Of a stretch of DNA of 18,307 nucleotides, positions 1 to 8,491 are shown piece after piece; within the stretch, counting starts at the first letter, position 1, and each line of letters begins with the position of its first letter. Origin of the DNA: Accumulibacter sp. GTDB lineage: Bacteria; Pseudomonadota; Gammaproteobacteria; Burkholderiales; Rhodocyclaceae. The notes beneath the pieces were generated by a model. The model was not told where the DNA came from, did not search any database, and saw only the letters and a list, made by a program, of their open reading frames with translations. The stretch spans positions 1 through 18,307 of the forward strand of contig JAISQQ010000028.1 of NCBI GenBank assembly GCA_031274075.1, written 5' to 3'. The position numbers and the translations under genes were made by a program.

Positions 1-789
1 AGCCTGCGCAGGGCGCTGTCGATCAAGCCCGATTCGGTCGAGGCGCAGCGCGGCATGATCATGCTGGATCTGGACGCCGGGCGCGTGGCCAGTGCCGTGG
101 CGACGGCGCGCAACGTCCAGCGGCAGTTCCCCAGGAATCCGGTGGGCTATCTCCTGGAAGGCGATTGCCATATCGTCGGCAAGGCATGGAAAGAAGCAGC
201 GGAAGCCTATCGCAACGGAATCAAGCAAACCGGGGCGAACGAGCTGGCGATGGGTCTCCACGCCACGCTGCTGGCGCAGAACGTTCGCGGTGAGGCGGAC
301 AAGTTTGCCGCCAGTTGGCTGAAGGAACATCCCGAGGATCAGCGCTTCCGCCTCTACCTGGCCGAATCGGCGACCGCCCGCGGTGATTTCCCGATGGCGA
401 TCCGGCACTACCGCACCCTGCTGGACGCCCAGCCCGACAACCCGGCGCTGTTGAACAACCTGGCCTGGGTGATGGCGCAAAACAAGGATCCGAAGGCGCT
501 CGAACTGGCGGAAAAAGCCTACAGGCTGGCTCCGGACCAGGCGAACATCGCCGATACCCTCGGCGCGCTGCTGGTGACCCAGGGCGATCTCGACCGAGGC
601 ATCGAATTGCTGCGCGCGGCGAGATCCCTCGCTCCGGACAATCCGACGATCCAGTTCAATCTCGCCAGCGCGCTGGTCAAGGCCGGAAACACCGCGGAAG
701 CGAAGTCGATGCTCATCGAACTGAACATGCTCGGCAACCGGTTTTCCAAGAGCCGCGAGGTCAGCGAGCTGCTGCAGGGCATTCGATAG
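1..789 (+). CDS. prsT: TPR-repeat protein, PrsT-like (3' part)
   Basis: The reading frame is open from base 1, so this is the C-terminal 262 residues of a longer protein whose start lies outside the window. It is built of tandem tetratricopeptide-type helical hairpins. Repeated signatures such as ALSIKPDSVEA near the start, NNLAWVMAQ and ADTLGALLVTQGDLDRGIELL mark the repeats, with regular proline/asparagine turns (QPDNPAL, APDQANI, APDNPTI). Such repeats bind proteins and have no catalytic residues. PrsT proteins are long, exported TPR proteins found in PEP-CTERM/exosortase exopolysaccharide loci. The assignment rests on repeat style plus the sugar-nucleotide genes directly downstream. The lipoprotein signal expected of PrsT cannot be checked because the N-terminus is missing. 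A generic TPR protein of a polysaccharide export system is the main alternative. Confidence 0.65.
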   Translation, partial: SLRRALSIKPDSVEAQRGMIMLDLDAGRVASAVATARNVQRQFPRNPVGYLLEGDCHIVGKAWKEAAEAYRNGIKQTGANELAMGLHATLLAQNVRGEADKFAASWLKEHPEDQRFRLYLAESATARGDFPMAIRHYRTLLDAQPDNPALLNNLAWVMAQNKDPKALELAEKAYRLAPDQANIADTLGALLVTQGDLDRGIELLRAARSLAPDNPTIQFNLASALVKAGNTAEAKSMLIELNMLGNRFSKSREVSELLQGIR

Positions 790-794
790 AGCGA

Positions 795-800
795 AAAGGA
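795..800 (+). promoter_or_regulatory. Ribosome binding site favouring the start at 808
   Basis: AAAGGA lies 7 bases before the ATG at 808 but only 1 base before the in-frame ATG at 802. Normal spacing therefore favours the second ATG, giving a protein that begins [13 protein letters not shown], as is usual in this dehydrogenase family. Confidence 0.55.
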
Positions 801-807
801 AATGGGC

Positions 808-2088
808 ATGACGACAGTCGCCGTGGTGGGCCTGGGCTATGTGGGTTTACCCTTGGCCGTGGAATTCGGCAAAAAATGGCGGACGATCGGTTTCGATCTT
901 TCCGCGGACAAGATCGCCAGTTACCGGCGATTCATCGATCCCACGGGCGAAGTCAGCCGCGAGAGCCTGGAGGCGGCGGCGCGCCTCGAATTCGTAGACG
1001 ATCCGGGCGCGCTGGCGGAAGCCGACTTCATCGTGGTGGCGGTGCCGACGCCCGTCGACGAAGCGCATCAGCCGGATTTTGGCCCGCTGATCGGCGCGTC
1101 GCGTTCCGTGGGAAGAAACCTCAAGCGCGGCGCGACCATCGTCTTCGAGTCGACGGTCTATCCCGGAGCGACCGAGGAAGTGTGCATCCCGATCATCGGG
1201 CGGGAATCCGGGCTGGAATGGAAGCGCGATTTCTTCGTCGGCTATTCGCCGGAGCGGATCAACCCGGGCGACAAGGAACGCACACTGACCAAGATCGTCA
1301 AGGTGGTCTCCGGCGACACGCCGGAGACCCTCGAGCGCGTCCGGGAAATGTACGCGGGCATCGTCGCCGCGGGGGTGCATCCGGTGTCGAGCATCAAGGT
1401 CGCGGAGGCGGCCAAGGTCATCGAAAACACGCAGCGCGACCTGAACATCGCCTTGATGAACGAGTTGGCCATCATCTTCGACCGCATCGGCATCGATACG
1501 CTGGAAGTCCTCAAGGCGGCGGGAACCAAATGGAATTTCCTGCCTTTCCAGCCGGGACTGGTCGGCGGCCATTGCATCGGCGTGGACCCCTACTACCTGA
1601 CGCACAAGGCGGAGATGCTCGGCTATCACCCGGAGGTCATCCTGGCGGGGCGCCGGATCAACGACGGGATGGGCAAGTTCATCGCCGAACAAACGGTCAA
1701 GAATCTCGTGCGCAACGGCTGGAAGCTCAAGGACGCCGCGATCGCCGTGCTCGGCCTGACCTTCAAGGAAGACTGTCCCGACCTGCGCAACTCGCGCGTC
1801 ATCGACGTCATCCGTGAATTGCAGTCCTACGGCGCGCGCGTGATCGTTCACGATCCGGTGGCGGACGCGCGCCAGGCCAAGCGCGAATACGGCGTCGAAC
1901 TGACGCCTTGGGAGGAACTGCCGCAGGCGGTGGCGATCGTCGCCGCAGTGGCGCACCAGGCGTTCCGCGACCGGCCCGTTTCCGGCTACCTGGAAAAATT
2001 GCGGCCGGGGGGCGTGTTGGCGGACGTGAAAAGCCAGTTCGACGAAGCGCAACTGAAAAAACAAGGAATCACCGTGTGGCGTCTGTGA
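808..2088 (+). CDS. tviB: UDP-N-acetylglucosamine/galactosamine 6-dehydrogenase (TviB/WbpO type)
   Basis: This cytoplasmic enzyme should oxidise C6 of a UDP-N-acetylhexosamine in two NAD-dependent steps to the uronic acid, a precursor for acidic polysaccharides. The N-terminal Rossmann motif GLGYVGLP is at about residues 8-15. The catalytic cysteine sits in [12 protein letters not shown] at about residue 256, and the helix containing [13 protein letters not shown] holds the conserved asparagine and lysine-region contacts. The C-terminal sugar-nucleotide domain begins near [13 protein letters not shown]. The length of 426 residues is normal. An in-frame ATG at 802 is an alternative start, but the ribosome binding site fits 808 better. 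The 3' end overlaps the downstream epimerase, the classic TviB-TviC pair of Vi antigen synthesis, which supports a GalNAcA product. The exact substrate (UDP-GlcNAc or UDP-GalNAc) cannot be read from sequence. Confidence 0.9.
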   Translation: MTTVAVVGLGYVGLPLAVEFGKKWRTIGFDLSADKIASYRRFIDPTGEVSRESLEAAARLEFVDDPGALAEADFIVVAVPTPVDEAHQPDFGPLIGASRSVGRNLKRGATIVFESTVYPGATEEVCIPIIGRESGLEWKRDFFVGYSPERINPGDKERTLTKIVKVVSGDTPETLERVREMYAGIVAAGVHPVSSIKVAEAAKVIENTQRDLNIALMNELAIIFDRIGIDTLEVLKAAGTKWNFLPFQPGLVGGHCIGVDPYYLTHKAEMLGYHPEVILAGRRINDGMGKFIAEQTVKNLVRNGWKLKDAAIAVLGLTFKEDCPDLRNSRVIDVIRELQSYGARVIVHDPVADARQAKREYGVELTPWEELPQAVAIVAAVAHQAFRDRPVSGYLEKLRPGGVLADVKSQFDEAQLKKQGITVWRL

Positions 2089-3152
2089 CTGCTTACGAGC
2101 GGCTTCGACAAGCCTTGCCAGCGCGGCCGGCGCGCTGGCTGGTGACCGGCTGCGCCGGCTTTATCGGCTCGCATCTCGTCGAGACCTTGCTCGGACTCGA
2201 TCAAGCGGTCGTGGGCCTGGATAATTTCGCGACCGGATACGCGCGCAATCTCGACGAGATTCGCGATTCGGTGACGCCCGCGCAATGGCGGAAATTCCTT
2301 TTCATCGAAGGCGATATTCGCCAGCCGGACGATTGCCGCGCGGCCTGCCGGGAAGTCGACTACATCCTGCATCAGGCGGCCCTGGGATCGGTTCCACGTT
2401 CGCTGGCCGATCCGCAGACGACCCACGCGGCGAACGTCGACGGTTTCCTCAACATGCTGGTGGCGGCCAGGGACGCCGGGGTGAAACGCTTCGTCTATGC
2501 CGCTTCGAGTTCGACCTACGGCGACCATCCGGCCTTGCCCAAGGTCGAGGAGAACATCGGCCGTCCGCTGTCGCCCTACGCGGTGACCAAGCTGGTCAAC
2601 GAATTGTATGCCGATGTGTTCGCCCGCTGTTATGGCCTGGAGTCGGTCGGATTGCGTTATTTCAACGTCTTCGGCCCCCGCCAGGACCCGGAAGGCGCCT
2701 ACGCCGCGGTGATTCCGCGCTGGACGCGGGCGATGCTGCTCGGCGAAGACGTGCCGATCTACGGCGACGGGGAAACGAGCCGCGATTTCTGCTTCGTGGC
2801 CAACGCCGTGCAAGCCAATCTCCTGGCGGCGACGAGCGAGAATCCGGCAGCGATAAACCAGATCTACAACGTCGCCGTCAATGAACGCACTTCCCTGAAC
2901 ACGCTGTTCGGGATGCTGCGCGACGCCTTGCTCATCCACCGTCCCGGTTATCGGGTGGCCGGGCCGTCGTACCGCGATTTTCGCGCCGGCGACGTGCGCC
3001 ATTCGCAGGCCGATATTTCCAAGGCCGCGCGCCTGCTCGGCTATGCGCCGGCGCATCGGTTGGCCGATGGCCTGCGCCTGGCCATGCCCTGGTATCTGTC
3101 GCGGTTTTCGCCGGCCGCGCCGGTTGCCGGGGCCGGAGGGTCCGGAGCATGA
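2076..3152 (+). CDS. tviC: UDP-N-acetylglucosamine 4-epimerase (TviC/WbpP type)
   Basis: This is an extended short-chain dehydrogenase/reductase that should interconvert the GlcNAc and GalNAc configurations of a UDP-sugar (or UDP-sugar acid) with tightly bound NAD. The glycine motif GCAGFIG is at residues 25-31. The SSS motif of [10 protein letters not shown] is at 144-146, and the catalytic YxxxK is Tyr168/Lys172 in SPYAVTKL. The stretches [12 protein letters not shown] and [12 protein letters not shown] are hallmarks of the TviC/WbpP subgroup and distinguish it from plain GalE. The start is the GTG at 2076, which has AAGGAA 7 bases upstream. A second GTG at 2085 is possible, and no ATG is well placed. 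It overlaps tviB by 13 bp and the next gene by 4 bp (ATGA), so translation is probably coupled. It is 358 residues, normal for the family. Confidence 0.9.
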   Translation: MASVTAYERLRQALPARPARWLVTGCAGFIGSHLVETLLGLDQAVVGLDNFATGYARNLDEIRDSVTPAQWRKFLFIEGDIRQPDDCRAACREVDYILHQAALGSVPRSLADPQTTHAANVDGFLNMLVAARDAGVKRFVYAASSSTYGDHPALPKVEENIGRPLSPYAVTKLVNELYADVFARCYGLESVGLRYFNVFGPRQDPEGAYAAVIPRWTRAMLLGEDVPIYGDGETSRDFCFVANAVQANLLAATSENPAAINQIYNVAVNERTSLNTLFGMLRDALLIHRPGYRVAGPSYRDFRAGDVRHSQADISKAARLLGYAPAHRLADGLRLAMPWYLSRFSPAAPVAGAGGSGA

Positions 3153-4066
3153 TCGCGACGGCGCGCCGCGTCGAGCCTCGCTTGCTGGCGGTGTGGGCCG
3201 GGCTGCTGCTCATGCCGCTTTGCCTTTCCCTGCTGGCGGCGGAAAATCCCGTACCGTCCTTGCGTCCGGAAGTACTCGAGCTGTTGCGCAGGGAAGCGCG
3301 CTCCTACGAGTTCGGGGAAGGAGTTCCCGCGGATATCCAGCGCGCGCTCAGTCTTTATTGCGATGGCGCGCGCTACGGCGACGCGGAGTCGCAGTTCAGC
3401 CTGGGATGGATGTATGCCAACGGGCGCGGTGTCGAGCGTAACGATGAGCTTGCCTCGGCGTTCTTCCAGCTGGCCGCGCGGCAGGGGCACGAACACTCCC
3501 GGAAAATGCTGCGCTTTGTCGGCGAAACGGCGGCCCCCCTGCCCGAATGCATGAATCCGGTGATTAAACCGATCGAAGACGATTACGTGTTCCGCACGGA
3601 CAACCCCACGCACCAGAGGATATACCGGCTGGTGCGCAAGCTGGCGCCCGAGTACGGGGTCAGTCCGAAGCTGGTCATGGCCATCATTCGCGCGGAATCG
3701 AATTTCCAGCCCGCCGCGGTGTCGTCGAAAAACGCGCAGGGTCTGATGCAATTGATCCCCGAAACGTCGGCGCGTTTCAATGTCAGGAGGCCGTTCGATC
3801 CGGAACAGAACATCCGCGGCGGGATGGCCTATCTGCGCTGGCTGCTGGCGTATTTCGAAGGCAACGTTTCCCTGGTGGCCGCCGCGTACAACGCGGGGGA
3901 GGGCGCGGTCAACCGCTATCGCGGGATTCCGCCCTACATGGAAACGCGCGGCTACGTTGTCCGGATACTGCGCCTTTTCCAGAAAAACGAGCACCCGTTC
4001 GATCCGCGAGTCACCGGTCCCTCGCCGGAGCTTCCGCATATTCGCCGCGTCAACAAGCGGCTATAG
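3149..4066 (+). CDS. Lytic transglycosylase with Sel1-like repeats
   Basis: This is a periplasmic muramidase-type enzyme that should cleave peptidoglycan glycan strands to anhydromuropeptides. Residues 1-30 form a signal peptide (hydrophobic stretch [19 protein letters not shown], likely cut near Ala30/31). Residues about 55-125 hold Sel1-like repeats ([14 protein letters not shown], then [16 protein letters not shown]). Residues about 155-275 are a family 1 SLT domain with catalytic Glu183 in [10 protein letters not shown], the [10 protein letters not shown] motif and [10 protein letters not shown]. Its ATG overlaps the epimerase stop (ATGA), which ties it to the polysaccharide operon. A role in making room in the cell wall for an export complex is my inference. 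No membrane anchor other than the signal peptide is visible. Confidence 0.88.
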   Translation: MIATARRVEPRLLAVWAGLLLMPLCLSLLAAENPVPSLRPEVLELLRREARSYEFGEGVPADIQRALSLYCDGARYGDAESQFSLGWMYANGRGVERNDELASAFFQLAARQGHEHSRKMLRFVGETAAPLPECMNPVIKPIEDDYVFRTDNPTHQRIYRLVRKLAPEYGVSPKLVMAIIRAESNFQPAAVSSKNAQGLMQLIPETSARFNVRRPFDPEQNIRGGMAYLRWLLAYFEGNVSLVAAAYNAGEGAVNRYRGIPPYMETRGYVVRILRLFQKNEHPFDPRVTGPSPELPHIRRVNKRL

Positions 4067-4075
4067 GGGTAGTCG

Positions 4076-4852
4076 ATGCCATACGACCGACTTCGACGCG
4101 AATTCGCCAGCAAAACGCTGACCATCGCGCTGGCGTTCGCGTTTCCGGCAAGCGCTTGGTCCGCGCTGCCCGAAATGATCCAGCGCGTCAAACCGTCGAT
4201 CGTCGCCGTCGGCACCTTCGACCGCACCCGGAGTCCCGCTTTCGGCATGCGCGGGACGGGTTTCGTCCTGGGAGAAGGAAACCTGGTCGCGACCAACGCC
4301 CACGTCGTTCCGGAGTCCTTGTCCGCCTCGGGCGGCGAAACCCTGGTGGTGCGGATTCCCACGGGAAATGGCGAGTCGCGGCAACGGGCGGCGAAGTTGT
4401 TCAGCGTCGACCGATCCCGTGACCTGGCCTTGCTGAAAATAGAAGGTTCGCCGCTGCCGCCGATTTCCCTCGGCAGGGAAGCCGTCAGGGAAGGGCAGGA
4501 AGTCGCCTTCATCGGTTTCCCGATAGGCGCGGTTCTTGGCCTGACGCCGGTCACGCATCGCGCCATCGTTTCGGCGATCACGCCCATCGCGTTGCCGGGC
4601 GCGAACGCGCGGCAACTCACCGAAAAAGAGATCCGGCGCCTGAAGAGCGGAAGCTTCAACGTCTATCAGCTCGACGGCACGGCGTATCCCGGCAACAGCG
4701 GAGGACCGCTTTTGAATGTGGAAAGCGGAGAAGTCGTCGGCATCATCAACATGGTATTCGTCAAGGAGACAAAGGAGAGCGTGCTTTCCCATCCATCGGG
4801 AATAAGCTACGCCATCCCCGTCGTTTATCTACAGGAATTGCTTCAGCAATGA
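4076..4852 (+). CDS. Secreted trypsin-like serine protease (S1C/DegP-like, no PDZ)
   Basis: The protein has 258 residues with an N-terminal signal peptide (TIALAFAFPASAWSA, cleavage near residue 30), so it should act in the periplasm. The chymotrypsin-fold triad is complete: His76 in ATNAHVV, Asp116 in SRDLALLKI and Ser208 in YPGNSGGPL. It resembles the protease core of DegP/HtrA, but the chain ends right after the core, so the PDZ domains that usually regulate HtrA proteins are absent. The start follows the transglycosylase stop by 9 bp, and AGGGGT overlapping that stop acts as the ribosome binding site. Membership of the exopolysaccharide/exosortase operon suggests a role in processing or quality control of exported proteins, which is inference. 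Confidence 0.85.
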   Translation: MPYDRLRREFASKTLTIALAFAFPASAWSALPEMIQRVKPSIVAVGTFDRTRSPAFGMRGTGFVLGEGNLVATNAHVVPESLSASGGETLVVRIPTGNGESRQRAAKLFSVDRSRDLALLKIEGSPLPPISLGREAVREGQEVAFIGFPIGAVLGLTPVTHRAIVSAITPIALPGANARQLTEKEIRRLKSGSFNVYQLDGTAYPGNSGGPLLNVESGEVVGIINMVFVKETKESVLSHPSGISYAIPVVYLQELLQQ

Positions 4853-4942
4853 ACACGAGAGGCGGCCCTTTATGCCTGGTCTTTGTCTCGGCGGCGCGGG
4901 TAGCGCGATGAAGCCGGAATTTCAAGGGTACGGAAACACGAG

Positions 4943-6253
4943 ATGTTGAAAAAAATCCGTTTGGCCGCGCGCAGCGTCATGCACCATGCGACGAGGAAAA
5001 TGATCCCGTGGCTGCCCAAGAATCGGCGCTTCAGGGTATTTCGCTCTTTCGTCGACTGCAACCTGTCTCCGAATCCCCGGCTGGTGCTGAAAATCGCCGA
5101 GACCCAGGAAGAGCTCGAGGCCTGTTTCAGGCTCTTGCACGATGTCTACGTGGAAAGCGGCTTCATGAAGCCTCATCCGTCCGGAATGCGCGTGACGATA
5201 TATCACGCCTTGCCGACCACGACCACGCTTTGCGCCAAGTACGACGACAAAGTGATAGGAACCATTTCATTGATCCGCGAGAGCGTTCTCGGCGTTCCAC
5301 TACAGAAAATATTCGACCTGAGCGCCGTCGGAGAAAAGAAAGGGCTGATTGCCGAAGTATCGGCGCTCGCGGTGCACAAGAGTTTTCGCAAAACCGGGGG
5401 CAGTGTCCTGTTCCCGCTGATGAAGTTCATGTACGAATATTGCACGACCTTCTTCGATACGCGGCACCTCGTCATTGCCGTCAATCCCGGGCACATCGAA
5501 ATGTATGAGTCGCTCCTGTTCTTCCAGCGGCTTTCGGCGAACGTCGTGGAAAACTACGATTTCGTGAATGGCGCTCCAGCCGTCGGCGCGACGCTCGATC
5601 TCAAGGAAGCGCCGGAGATCTTTCGCAAGCACTACGCCTCGAAACCGCCGCGCCGGAATCTTTATGCCTACTTCACACAAGTCAAGCTGCCCAATATCGA
5701 ATTCCCGAACCGGCGCTTCTATACCACCAATGATCCGGTATTGACGCCGAATCTGATCGACTATTTTTTCAACGTTAAAACCGATACCTTCCGGAATCTG
5801 AGCACGAGGAAGAAAATACTGCTCCATACCATCTACGATCTGCCCGAATATAAAGCGGTTCTTCCGGAACTCTCGACCGCAGCCGACAACATTCCAATCA
5901 GGAACCATGATCGTTTCTCGGTAAGGTGCCCGGCGAAGCTCGTCGCGCAGGGAATGAAAGAAGACCAGGGAATTCCCATCGAAGTCATCGAAGTGTCGAA
6001 GTACGGCTTCCAGGCCCGCGCCAACAAGCCGCTTCCGCTGAATACCTGGTTCGATACGATCGTACAGCTCGGGCGCAACGACATTTCCCGCATACGCTCC
6101 CAGGCGCTGCGCGGCAACAACAACGGCTCCGACGGATTCTACGGCTTCAGCCTGGAGGAACCCGATCTCCTATGGCGCAAGTTCGTATCGGCGCTTTATC
6201 ACAGCAAAATATACTCGGATCTCGAAGCTCCGAGCCAGTTTCTATACAGATGA
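4943..6253 (+). CDS. FeeM-like N-acyltransferase fused to a PilZ domain
   Basis: The N-terminal half (about residues 45-230) has the GNAT-like fold signature of N-acyl amino acid synthases and exosortase-associated acyltransferases. It contains LKIAETQEELEACFRLLHDV, VIGTISLIRES and AEVSALAVHKSFRKTGG, the last corresponding to the acyl-donor binding segment. These enzymes transfer fatty acyl groups from acyl-ACP to an amine. The C-terminal part (about 316-425) is a PilZ-like domain with Arg320 and Arg324 forming the RxxxR cyclic di-GMP motif. The second motif reads EVSKYG, with Glu in place of the usual Asp/Asn. No signal peptide is seen, so it is probably cytoplasmic. It lies 90 bp after the protease gene with GGAA 7 bases before the ATG, and is probably the last intact gene of the plus-strand cluster. 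The acyl acceptor is unknown. Confidence 0.8.
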   Translation: MLKKIRLAARSVMHHATRKMIPWLPKNRRFRVFRSFVDCNLSPNPRLVLKIAETQEELEACFRLLHDVYVESGFMKPHPSGMRVTIYHALPTTTTLCAKYDDKVIGTISLIRESVLGVPLQKIFDLSAVGEKKGLIAEVSALAVHKSFRKTGGSVLFPLMKFMYEYCTTFFDTRHLVIAVNPGHIEMYESLLFFQRLSANVVENYDFVNGAPAVGATLDLKEAPEIFRKHYASKPPRRNLYAYFTQVKLPNIEFPNRRFYTTNDPVLTPNLIDYFFNVKTDTFRNLSTRKKILLHTIYDLPEYKAVLPELSTAADNIPIRNHDRFSVRCPAKLVAQGMKEDQGIPIEVIEVSKYGFQARANKPLPLNTWFDTIVQLGRNDISRIRSQALRGNNNGSDGFYGFSLEEPDLLWRKFVSALYHSKIYSDLEAPSQFLYR

Positions 6254-6286
6254 TTTCCGGATTCCGGCGAACAAAGGAACGGCGGG

Positions 6287-6427
6287 ATGAAAACAGTCGC
6301 CGTCCGCACTAACGTAAAACGATCGAAAGCATTTTCCGGTTGTCGTCGCGCGGGTCTTGTCCTGTCGAATCCGCTCGTCCGGTTTTCATGGCGCCGTTTG
6401 CTTTGTCGATGTCTTGTCCTGGTTTAG
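6287..6427 (+). CDS. Short frame with a good start; possible stump of an interrupted gene
   Basis: An ATG at 6287 follows AAGGAA by 8 bases and sits 33 bp after the acyltransferase stop, as expected for the next operon gene. The frame begins MKTVAVRTNVKRSKAF and stops after 46 residues. Its last 42 bp overlap the 3' end of the convergent sensor gene. No family is recognised, and the later residues are arginine-, cysteine- and leucine-rich and look non-native. It could be the 5' remnant of a gene cut by arrival of the minus-strand cassette, a real small protein, or chance. Confidence that it is translated is low. Confidence 0.2.
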   Translation: MKTVAVRTNVKRSKAFSGCRRAGLVLSNPLVRFSWRRLLCRCLVLV

Positions 6428-8425
6428 CCGCGTTTCAACTTTCTTGATGGCCGCGTCGTATTCGAATTGCAGGATATCGTCTTCGACCTCGCTCAAGGTT
6501 CTTTTGACGTCCGGGGGCAGGGGGCGGGCGGCGTATTCCGTGAGGAACTTGTTTACGGTTTGTATGTCCCTGTCGGAGATGGCGTTGCGCAAGACTTCCC
6601 ACTGCCACGGCTTTGGCGCGAGGGTTTCGCCTTTCTCTGGATATCTATCCGCCGAATGACGGGCAAGAGCGGAACGCAGCGCGCCGGTCAGGGTGGTCAG
6701 CCTGCGCAGGAAATCCGGCGTTTTTTCGATGATAGCGGTGCTGTCTCCGGTGCGCTCTCCGGTGCTGTCGCCATTCGCCGCGGCCTTCTCCATTTGCGCG
6801 GCGAAATCCGCGAAATCATCCGCTCCTATGATGCGGGACGCGCTTTTCAGCGCGTGGGCCAGCGTCCCGTAAAGGGCAATGTTGCCGTCCCTGGCGCAGG
6901 CTTCTATCTTGCCCGCGCGATCCTCGGCGTCCGCGCAAAAGGTTTCGAGCATGTCGAGATAAACCGGGAACGAGCCGCCCGTGTTGCGCAAGCCGTTTTC
7001 AACGTTGACGCCCGGAATCTCGATGTCGGGTGGAGTGTTTTCCGCCGCGGCCAGGTCTTTTGCGCCCGCGCTTTTTTCTATCTGCTTTTCCTCCGGGAGC
7101 CATTGCCTTAAAACGGCGGTCAGTCTTTGCATGTCGATGGGTTTGGACAAAAAGTCATTCATGCCTCCGCGCAGGAATTTTTCGCGGTTTCCGGCAACCG
7201 CGTTCGCGGTCAGCGCGACGATCGGCAGGCTCTTGTAATACCCATCCCCCGTTTCGAGCGCGCGGATGAGCGCGGTGGTCTCCATGCCGTCCATGTCGGG
7301 CATCATGTGATCCATGAAGACGAGATCGTATTTCTCCGAGCGCGCGAACGCTATCGCTTCCGGACCGCTCAGGCAAGTCTGGACATTGCTTATGCCATAC
7401 AGCTTCAACAATTCCTGGGCGACGCGCAAATTGACGGAAATATCGTCTACGACCAGCACCCTTGCCTCCGGCGCTGAAAAAGGAATTTCCTCCTTCGCGT
7501 CGGCGGGATGCGCGGCGGAGGACGATAACTTGTCCGGCTGTCCAAGCTGGGCGGTTCTGGAGAAATCGAGGATGTCGCCGACCAGCGTCGAAAGAGCCTT
7601 GCCTGCCTGATATATGACGGAAAGGTCATCGAGCACGTCCTGGGGCGCGTTCTTTTTGCGCATCAATACTTCCGCCATGCCCAGGATGGTATTTATCGCC
7701 GTGCGCATCTCGTGGTTCATCTGGGCAAGGAAGGACGTTTTGCTGATGTTTTCCGCATCCGCCCTGATTTTGGCCTTGGCGAGCCGGACAAGAAAGTAGA
7801 TCAGGGCCGCTATGGAAACGGCACTGGCCAGGATGATGGCAAGCATCCTCCACAGCACCGCGTGGTACTGCTCTATCGAAATATCCGTGCCGACCAGGCC
7901 TATGAATTCTCCATTGCGCTTGTCGAACACCGGCACGTAGGCGGATAGCAGCGTACCCCATTTCGTGGTTACGAAATCACCTGTCACGGCTTTCCGGGTG
8001 TCATAGGCGCGACGCCGCGTGACGGTAAACGACTCGACAGTGCCCGGCGGGGAATAGGTCTCCGTACCCTCCTTTTCACCAATGAGCGGATACATCACTT
8101 CATTCTCCGAAACGCGGACCTCCACGGTGATGAAGGCGATGTTGCCCTCGTTGCTGGCGCGTATCTTCTCTATCAGCGCCTTGGACCGGATATAGAATTC
8201 GCTGCGGGTGTCCAGCGTTTCGATGAACTCCCGATATTCCTTTGGCTGTTCCTCCAGTATCGCGGCTACCGCGGAGGCGATGCCGAGCGCTTTGTTGCCC
8301 AACTGCTGCTTCAGGATTTGCGCGGTGGTGGTGGATATGACCGCGCCGAAGATGATGATGCCGCAAAGCAGAAGACAACCGATATAGAGATATTTTTCCG
8401 TGGCCGTAATTCTTGTCTTCATCAT
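6386..8425 (-). CDS. Hybrid sensor protein with HisKA, receiver and Hpt but no HATPase domain
   Basis: The chain has 679 residues. TM1 is at about 12-31, a periplasmic Cache-like sensor at about 36-190 and TM2 at about 193-214. A HisKA helix pair follows, with phosphoacceptor His238 in AQMNHEMRT, ending near DILDFSR at 290. The next recognisable segment is already a receiver (ARVLVVDDIS at 321, Asp372 in FMDHMMP, Lys428). Only about 28 low-complexity residues lie between, so the roughly 160-residue HATPase_c domain, with its N, G1 and G2 boxes, is missing and no stop or frameshift explains it. An Hpt domain with His524 (AHALKSASR) and a C-terminal helical module at about 603-668 follow. It is the last gene of the minus-strand cassette, 66 bp after its full-length paralogue, with GGAGAGG just before the double ATG. 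It cannot phosphorylate itself by the known mechanism. It might act through a heterodimer or as a phosphorelay component. Confidence 0.88.
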   Translation of the reverse strand: MMKTRITATEKYLYIGCLLLCGIIIFGAVISTTTAQILKQQLGNKALGIASAVAAILEEQPKEYREFIETLDTRSEFYIRSKALIEKIRASNEGNIAFITVEVRVSENEVMYPLIGEKEGTETYSPPGTVESFTVTRRRAYDTRKAVTGDFVTTKWGTLLSAYVPVFDKRNGEFIGLVGTDISIEQYHAVLWRMLAIILASAVSIAALIYFLVRLAKAKIRADAENISKTSFLAQMNHEMRTAINTILGMAEVLMRKKNAPQDVLDDLSVIYQAGKALSTLVGDILDFSRTAQLGQPDKLSSSAAHPADAKEEIPFSAPEARVLVVDDISVNLRVAQELLKLYGISNVQTCLSGPEAIAFARSEKYDLVFMDHMMPDMDGMETTALIRALETGDGYYKSLPIVALTANAVAGNREKFLRGGMNDFLSKPIDMQRLTAVLRQWLPEEKQIEKSAGAKDLAAAENTPPDIEIPGVNVENGLRNTGGSFPVYLDMLETFCADAEDRAGKIEACARDGNIALYGTLAHALKSASRIIGADDFADFAAQMEKAAANGDSTGERTGDSTAIIEKTPDFLRRLTTLTGALRSALARHSADRYPEKGETLAPKPWQWEVLRNAISDRDIQTVNKFLTEYAARPLPPDVKRTLSEVEDDILQFEYDAAIKKVETRLNQDKTSTKQTAP

Positions 8426-8491
8426 ATCCTCTCCAGACGATGCCGATCTCCACTTGCGCTAACCTGGCCGAAGAGAAACGTCAATCCTGTT

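Noticed and set aside
847..3056. Long minus-strand frames opposite tviB and tviC
   Set aside because: Both are shadows of enzymes whose catalytic motifs are intact on the plus strand.
6279..6303. Inverted repeat ACGGCG/CGCCGT considered as a terminator after the acyltransferase gene
   Set aside because: The 6-bp stem has a 13-base loop and no T-run. It also covers the start of the short frame at 6287, so it is not a convincing terminator.
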